NCBI RefSeq assembly: GCF_036785885.1
Contig: NC_092310.1
Span: 2,542,001-2,606,000 of the forward strand
From: Coffea arabica
Taxonomy: Eukaryota; Streptophyta; Magnoliopsida; Gentianales; Rubiaceae
Reading direction: 5' to 3'
Length of the DNA stretch: 64,000 bases
The position numbers and the translations under genes are program-made. Of the stretch, positions 57,986 to 64,000 are shown piece after piece. The notes under the pieces were generated by a model. That model was not told where the DNA came from, ran no database searches, and worked only from the letters and a program-made list of their open reading frames with translations. Position 1 is the stretch's first letter; the number at the start of each line of letters is the position of its first letter.

Positions 57986-59214
57986 AAGGGGTAGGCACGG
58001 TCCGTCGGGTCCGAGTACCCGTCTCTAACATGATTTGACTGACCCGACCCTAATATATCAGATCAGTCATTTTGTGATCCTAACTCGCTCCTAATGTTTT
58101 CGGGTACCCGCTATTCGGATATCCGAAAAAAAGGGCGGGTATTTTTCAATAAAAAAATTATTTTTCATTTAATATCAACATGTTTTTCAATAAAAAAAAC
58201 ATGAATTTTCAATTAATATTGGTAAAGATATTGTAATTAAAGTCCATATATCACCATTCTCATCCAACAATCAAATCGATCTCATAAATTTAGTACATAT
58301 TAGAATTATAATATCTAATGGACAAAACGAAGTTTCATAATAATTTTGAGTACATCACCATTTTCACACATTTTATCCTTCTATAACACAACAAACACAA
58401 GGATAATAAGTATTTGACAACTTCCCCAACTTCCTTAAGGATGTTACGGTACAAGATTGCATCCCAAAAAAGTCGATTGTGAAATCAAATTCGGAAAAGA
58501 ATTGAATAGAACTAATTATTTTTGGAAAAAATATAACAAAATATAACCTTAAAAAATCTTCCCCAACTTCTTTACATCTTTGGAATAGACCTTATGGTAT
58601 TAAAGGTGATGAAAAAGAAAAATAATTTCTTACACTAAATAAAAGAGACCAATTTAAGAGACATAATTGCAATAAAATAAATCAAATAAATAAATAAGTG
58701 AAAGACACAAATGTTTTAATTATATAGCTAACAGAAAATTGAAACTCCAAATACAAATCTTTGATTGAATTGATGCAAAATTTGCAGAAAAGATCAATGG
58801 AAGTAGAATAAAAATAAAAAGGATGAAATGGATATAACAGAGTTTCACAATTTTTTTTTCATTTTGTTCATTTGGTTCATGTTTCTCCGAGAATATTCGC
58901 TTTTTTCAAATAAGATGAGGAGATGTGGATCATATAGGATTAGAATATGAGACTGTGAGCCACTTCACTTGTACTTAAAATTAAAAATTACAAAGTTGTA
59001 AAATGATCTCTAATTTTTTAATATTTATAAAATATACCTTGTAGGTCGGGTATCCACATATTTTTATTTTTCTAATCCGTATCCGTGCTCAATTTTTGCG
59101 GGTATCCGACCCTTATCCGCCCCGCTAAGAAAAATCGAATAGGATATCTTATTTTTCGAATCGAATCTCGGGTTCATCCAATTTTCAAATCAACCGGTTT
59201 TTTTGCCCTACCCT
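57986..59214. mobile_element. 1.23-kb transposon in the leader of F-box gene 5, exact 9-bp duplication
   Basis: AGGTTTAGA flanks both sides exactly (57977-57985, 59215-59223). Genes 3 and 4 show the empty site (GGTTTGCAGCAGCAAGG, GGTTTACAGCAGCCAGG). The left end reads AAGGGGTAGGCACGG and the right TTTTTGCCCTACCCT, a weak inverted pair. Both end zones are rich in GGGTACCCG/CGGGTATCC words and the middle is AT-rich and non-coding. A 9-bp duplication suggests a MULE with poor termini. Confidence 0.8.
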
Positions 59215-59593
59215 AGGTTTAGAGCAGCAAGGTTCTGGGAGCAAAAACATTTCTTAACTTGAAGGAGGAGATTAAACAGAGGGATTTCATCAATGGTCTA
59301 ACTGCAAAATACCCACCTCAAAAAGCAGATTCTTGGTCGACATTGATGGTTTTGTTCTTCAGAAAACCAGGTTCTTTGTTGACGTTTCTTCTCATGCCTT
59401 TTCTATTTCGGAATGCTTTGTTAGTATCTTTTTACCAGTCTATTATCCAATTATACATTCAATGCCTTCGATGCCCATAGCTATCTGCAAAAGAGCAGAA
59501 ATCCCTTCTACTTTTAAGCCTCAAGATTGCACAATCTCTCCTCAGCTGCTGTGTGTATATTGAGAAATTTGGAAAGAAAAAAAGAGAACCAAG

Positions 59594-61344
59594 ATGGCTG
59601 ATCCTCCAGAAAAGAGGGTGCAAAGAACCCCAGATGGTGATAGTATTGATAGGTTGAGTGCACTTTCGGACTGTGTTCTGCTCCACATCCTGTCACTTTT
59701 GAAGACAAAAGAAGCTGCAGCCACCTCAATTCTGTCCACGAGATGGAGAAATCTTTTTGTTTCGCTACCTGATATTGATTTATGTTTCTGTGTGGATGAT
59801 GATGCTTCTGACCGTGATAGACTGTTTTATCAGTTTACACATTTCTCTAATAGAGTGATTGAACAACGAAATACGGCTCCAATCAGAAAGATTCGACTCC
59901 GCGTGCAACATTTTGTTGAAAGGTACCGTTTGGGTTTCGAGTCATTGTTGATACCTGCAGCTGCCGCAATTTCTACTTACAATGTCGAACAACTTCATAT
60001 TTCGGTTGCAATGGATACAGCAACTGAGAAATTTTCTATACGTTTTCCACCTGGAATTTTTTCATCTGAAACTATAGTTTCTTTATCACTAAGCCTTGAC
60101 GTGGGTTGGAATGTTCCTGATTTTGTTTGGTTGCCAAATCTCAAGTATCTTTTCTTGAGGCGATTCACGTTGGTAGATGAAGATTCTATTCAGAGGTTTC
60201 TTCAAGGTTGCCCTTTGCTTGAACACCTGATATTAACAGTGCAACCTTTCAGCTATGAGAGTGAGAGTCAAGAAAGCATTGAAGTTGAAGTTCTTCATAT
60301 CTCGAGTCCCTTGTTGAAGGGCCTGGTGCTCTGTTGGAATGAAAAAGTTGAATTAGAGTTCACTATTGTTGTGAAGTCGGAAAATCTTGAGTCTTTGGTA
60401 TGCTTCCTCCAGGGGCAGCATAAAGTTACCATAGATGCCCCAAATCTGAAGTCCTTGAACGTTGACGGTCATGTACTTGAAGTACACATAGTTCAGAGCC
60501 TGGTATCTATTGATAAGGCAGTAGTACGAGCTGAATTTCTGCATAATGTGACAAACCTAGGTGACTTATTTTTACGTGTTCAGCATGCTTTTGAATTTAT
60601 TAGTGGGTTGCAAAATGTGAAATCACTGAATTTGTCAGAGAACATTTTAAAGGTATGTTTTCTCTTTTCTGTCTTCTTTAATTTGGGTTGACTTCTGAGC
60701 TTTTCCTTCAATTTTTAATAGAAGAACTGGAACTTTGTTCTTAATTAATTCTTCTTGTTGTATGGATGAAGGCTCTCTATTTTTCTCAACCAGCATTGCC
60801 AACTTTCAGAAACTTGATCAAGCTGGAGCTTGAACCTGTTTATTGCCCTTCTTTTCCTCGTAGCTGGATCTTACAGGTGTTATCAAACTTATTTGAAAGT
60901 TCCCCTAACCTTGAAGTGCTTATCTTTAGTGAGGTAAGTTGTGTTGGGTATTTTAGTGTACGAGTTAATTGCTTTGTATTTCGCTGTCCCTTATATACTT
61001 TATATGAACAGGTATTCAAGAACTACTTTGGCGAAGATGAGCAATTTGGTTCTGTTTTTCCGCAGGCTTTTCCACTAACTTTCATTGAGCATCTTAAGGT
61101 AATAGACATGAGTAATTTTAAAGGGGAAGAACATGAATTCAAGCTGGTGGAATATTTTTTGAAGAATGGAAAATCTCTGAAGAAGATCGCTCTTGAAAGA
61201 GAGGGTTGGAAGTCCGTACCAGAATATTGCAACAGGATCCTCTCATTCAAGAAGTGTTCAGAGGATTGTCAGATTGTATTCAGAAAGAAATGGGATTATA
61301 TAACGTGCCCGCAATTACGACAGTTGATGAATCTATCTCCTTAA
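59594..61344 (+). CDS. F-box/LRR/FBD protein, gene 5
   Basis: Exons 59594-60652, 60772-60933 and 61012-61344 in phase 0, giving 517 residues. The F-box starts at residue 18 (DRLSALSDCVLLHILSLLKT, AATSILSTRWRNLFVSLPD). LRR-like LPNLKYLFLRRF and FLQGCPLLEHLIL follow, then the FBD domain (LKVIDMSNFKGEEHEFKLVE, YFLKNGKSLKKIAL, RILSFKKCSEDCQIVF) and the tail KWDYITCPQLRQLMNLSP. One codon shorter in the N-terminus than genes 2-4. Intron 2 (60934-61011) is 78 bases with no stop in frame, so its retention would add 26 residues instead of breaking the protein; the same intron in gene 4 contains a stop. Confidence 0.9.
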
Positions 61345-62520
61345 CAGTATTCTTCGCGGCAAACTGATAAGCCTATAATTCAGTTGCAGACTTAAGAAAT
61401 TTTGGCTTCACGGATAGAACATCTTGGCGCCAAATTTTTTGTGTAATAGGATTCTGTTCTAAGATTTAGTATTAATGCACCAGGGAATTGAATTACAGCT
61501 AGCTAGATATCCAGCCTTTATGAAAACCTTCAGTTTAGAAGTTTTCTGAATTAGCCAATCACTATTTTTCTTTTTTAATTTGATTTTGATGAGCCCTGGC
61601 TGTACAAATGTCAGCAAGTTTTCAAGAGAATGCTAGTTTCTCTTTCAGGTTTTTCTCAGTGAAGATCTGATTGATTGCTCAACAATTGCTTGAATAGATC
61701 TGAGTATGGTTAAAAGTGTGATTGGGACCTTACATGACTGCAATTGCTGGTTTTCACCTGATTAATTGTTCAACAATTGCTTGAATAGATCTGAAGTGGT
61801 TAAACATGTGATTGGGATCTTATATGACTGCAATTGCTTGTGCTCTTTGGCTGAAGTGCTTATTACATTGTTAATTCCTTAACTAGAAGTTGGACAAATA
61901 GTGGTATGGCAATATGGTGAAAGATATTATATAGCACTTGCAAAATGAACAATGGTTAGGACATATATGTCTATTTACCTACACCTCGAGATTTTCAGTC
62001 TGCAAGCGTGCATTTCTTCCTTTTACTTTGGTTTCATTAATGTGAAGCTTCTCATTCAAGTATTGAACTTTACACTTGTAACTCTATTGTTTTAGTTCTT
62101 CTTTTAATCTGTATGAAGGTACTCCATTACTCTTAAGTTACTAACTTTCAAAATTTATTGACCACTCCGTTCCTTGAAACTTCTTGTTATTATCTTTTTA
62201 TACATGCCTTTTTTGTGGAAGATGTTCCCAAGCTCACTTCATGCAACTTTTAAGCTTGAAGTGCATATCTTTCATCCACTGCCTTAAGATTGTCTGTTTG
62301 GATGTAGAATTATTTTCAGCATCTTTTCCGCTTCCTAATTGTATTAATGGGGTAGGTGTATAGGAACAACTTCAGAGGGATCAAGGAGTTTGAGTTTGTA
62401 CTTCCAAAGGCTATTTCAATAAGCTTCTCTAAACATCATAGGACAGTAGATATCACAGGATAGGAGTTCAAGCTGGTTGATTTTGTTGAAAAGTTTGAAA
62501 CTTTTTGACCCAAGATGACT
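61345..62520 (+). pseudogene. 3' flank of gene 5 with F-box exon 2-3 relics
   Basis: Homologous to 53089-54330. Exon-2-like words begin at 62114 (ATGAAGGTACTCCATTACTC); the FBD relic at 62370-62500 reads NNFRGIKEFEFVLPKA and EFKLVDFVEK. Frames are broken. A duplicated CTGATTRATTG.. CAACAATTGCTTGAATAG stretch occurs at 61668 and 61760. Confidence 0.6.
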
Positions 62521-64000
62521 TTTGGTGAAGCTGTAGACTTTGTAAGTCTCCATCAGAGATGTTACTGCAGGATGTCGTCGTTAATGCAATGGGATTTTTC
62601 TTTCATTTTCTTTTTAGGGTGAGGGTTGGGGGGGGGGTTGGTTCTTGTTCTATTGCAACTGGTATGGCTTGGCTGGTCAAATGGCTTACTTGTTAACATT
62701 TCTATGAGGTTTATGGCTCTTGACATTCTACATTATGACCCATTTTATATTGGGCTTTCTTTGTGAAGACCGGATTAGTCGTCAGTTGTACATGTATGAA
62801 GTTGTACCTGAATCTGTATGTGTTGTGCTATTATTGATTTTGTTAATGGGTTATCAAGTGGTGCATCTGTTAAAAGCAGAAATTAGGATATTATTTATCA
62901 AATTTTGAAATGCGTGTGTATGTGAGGTAGCATTTGTAGTTAGGACATGGTGAAAGAATAATGTAAAGAAAGCACCACTGACATGTTGCAATGTTCAAAA
63001 TCCTATCAGCTTTCTCAGTCTAAGAGTGGCTCTACATATCAGGTTTTTAGCACTATCCTACAAATTTTAACAGCAGTTTCTATATCTTAATGTTCTTTAC
63101 AGCGGTATCTCAGTTGATAGCAGACATAGATTCGCAGATTTTCTGGTTCATAGATGTGCAGTGGATGTGATGTAAAACGTTTAAATGATCATATGTTGAA
63201 AGATAGTACTAATGCTCCAGGGAAAAGAATAGCTTCTTCAACCGTGTCAGTTTGGAAAGGATGTTTTTACATTTTACTTTTATGTTTCTACTGTTAGTCA
63301 ATTGGTTTGCTAGTATAAAGTTTTTGTTTTCAAGTAATCTGTAGTCTTTTGTCAGAATGTGCAAAAGAAATCTAAAAATGTTTACACTAATTCCGGAACT
63401 ACAACATGCTGCTTTGACAAGATACAGGAATAGCAAGATATTGTTGGAAACAAGGTAACCCAGTAAACAGATAAGCCAACTTGCTACTTAATTTGGACTC
63501 TTCTTGGAGATTTATCCAGGAAAAAGTGCACCAGCAGATGCTAAAGGAACAAGTTCAGGACTTCATTAAACTGCTGAGCACCTTCAGGTGGATCATATAT
63601 GTTTTTACTTTCTCGAACCATGGTGTGGTTGCCGATTTTAAATTCTGTAATTGGCTTTTAGCAAGCAATTTGTAGCTGGTAGTCATATCTACTCTGATCC
63701 TCCATGTATTGCCCTGGTAAATTTGCTGTTTTACAACTTTTTCTTTCATGAACTTTGACCTATAGCCTAAAGGGCCCTTTAATTGGAAGGATTTTGGGGA
63801 AAAAGCAGAGATTTAAAAAAAAAAGTGTCAAATTGGCTGTTGGAAAATTTCCACATGTTAAGGTTTTCAGAGTTTTAGAAAATTGGAGATAAGATTTTTG
63901 TGCTTTTAGAATGTTATGTTTTTTATTGATCAAATTCTTTTATTTTCTTTTTCTTTCATTTCTTTGGTATCTAGTGGTAGTTAGTAACACCATTAGTTTC
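62521..64000. other. Intergenic DNA, duplicated from after gene 4
   Basis: Largely matches 54370-55500. It includes a G run at 62628-62637 that matches a (G)n tract near 54430. No supported gene to the window end. Confidence 0.5.

Overview
The window is nuclear DNA of a flowering plant. Genes have short introns with GT..AG ends, intergenic DNA is AT-rich, and the families present are plant ones: F-box/LRR/FBD proteins, S-protein homologs (SPH), neprosin, PR-10/Bet v 1, an NB-ARC resistance-gene fragment and a Tnt1/Tork-type Ty1/copia element. A eudicot, probably an asterid, is the best guess; the species cannot be fixed from sequence alone.

Layout. 1-11 kb: relics around SPH genes on the minus strand (one intact, 6331-6744), a neprosin pseudogene split by a miniature LTR element (TRIM), several non-autonomous DNA transposons, and one small secreted cysteine-rich peptide gene (11047-11256) with a clear TATA box. 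11-17 kb: MITEs, a relic F-box exon and a second SPH copy broken by a MITE and by a 5.3-kb copia element (16963-22306). The copia LTRs differ at 2 of 530 positions. Its gag-pol frame is open apart from one TAG, and its leader carries an 18-bp GC-rich minisatellite. 24.8-27.2 kb: F-box gene 1, then two SPH pseudogenes. 30.5-61.3 kb: a tandem array of closely related three-exon F-box genes (30539, 36454, 51327, 59594) plus a detached 3' half (38017-38890) and older relics. The array has been rearranged by unequal exchange and transposons: a solo LTR sits 59 bp upstream of one start codon, one gene is cut and fused to foreign 3' sequence, and about 9.7 kb of foreign DNA separates two array units.

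That foreign block (about 41089-50832) holds a decayed replication protein A 70 kDa-like gene on the minus strand. A 4.26-kb LTR with a perfect 5-bp target duplication splits one of its exons. The block also holds a Pack-MULE (49281-50386, perfect 9-bp target duplication, ~170-bp inverted termini) that has captured pieces of two unrelated genes, a GRF zinc-finger exon and an NB-ARC segment, in opposite orientations. A PR-10 pseudogene (56436-56938, minus) and a 1.2-kb transposon with an exact 9-bp duplication lie before the last F-box gene.

Working view: a rapidly evolving cluster of F-box (SCF ubiquitin-ligase adaptor) and secreted SPH genes, amplified by tandem duplication and reshaped by mobile DNA. 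The genes likely to be functional are F-box 1, 2, 4 and 5, possibly F-box 3 through a long splice, the SPH at 6331-6744 and the small peptide at 11047-11256. I saw no tRNA, rRNA or CRISPR array.
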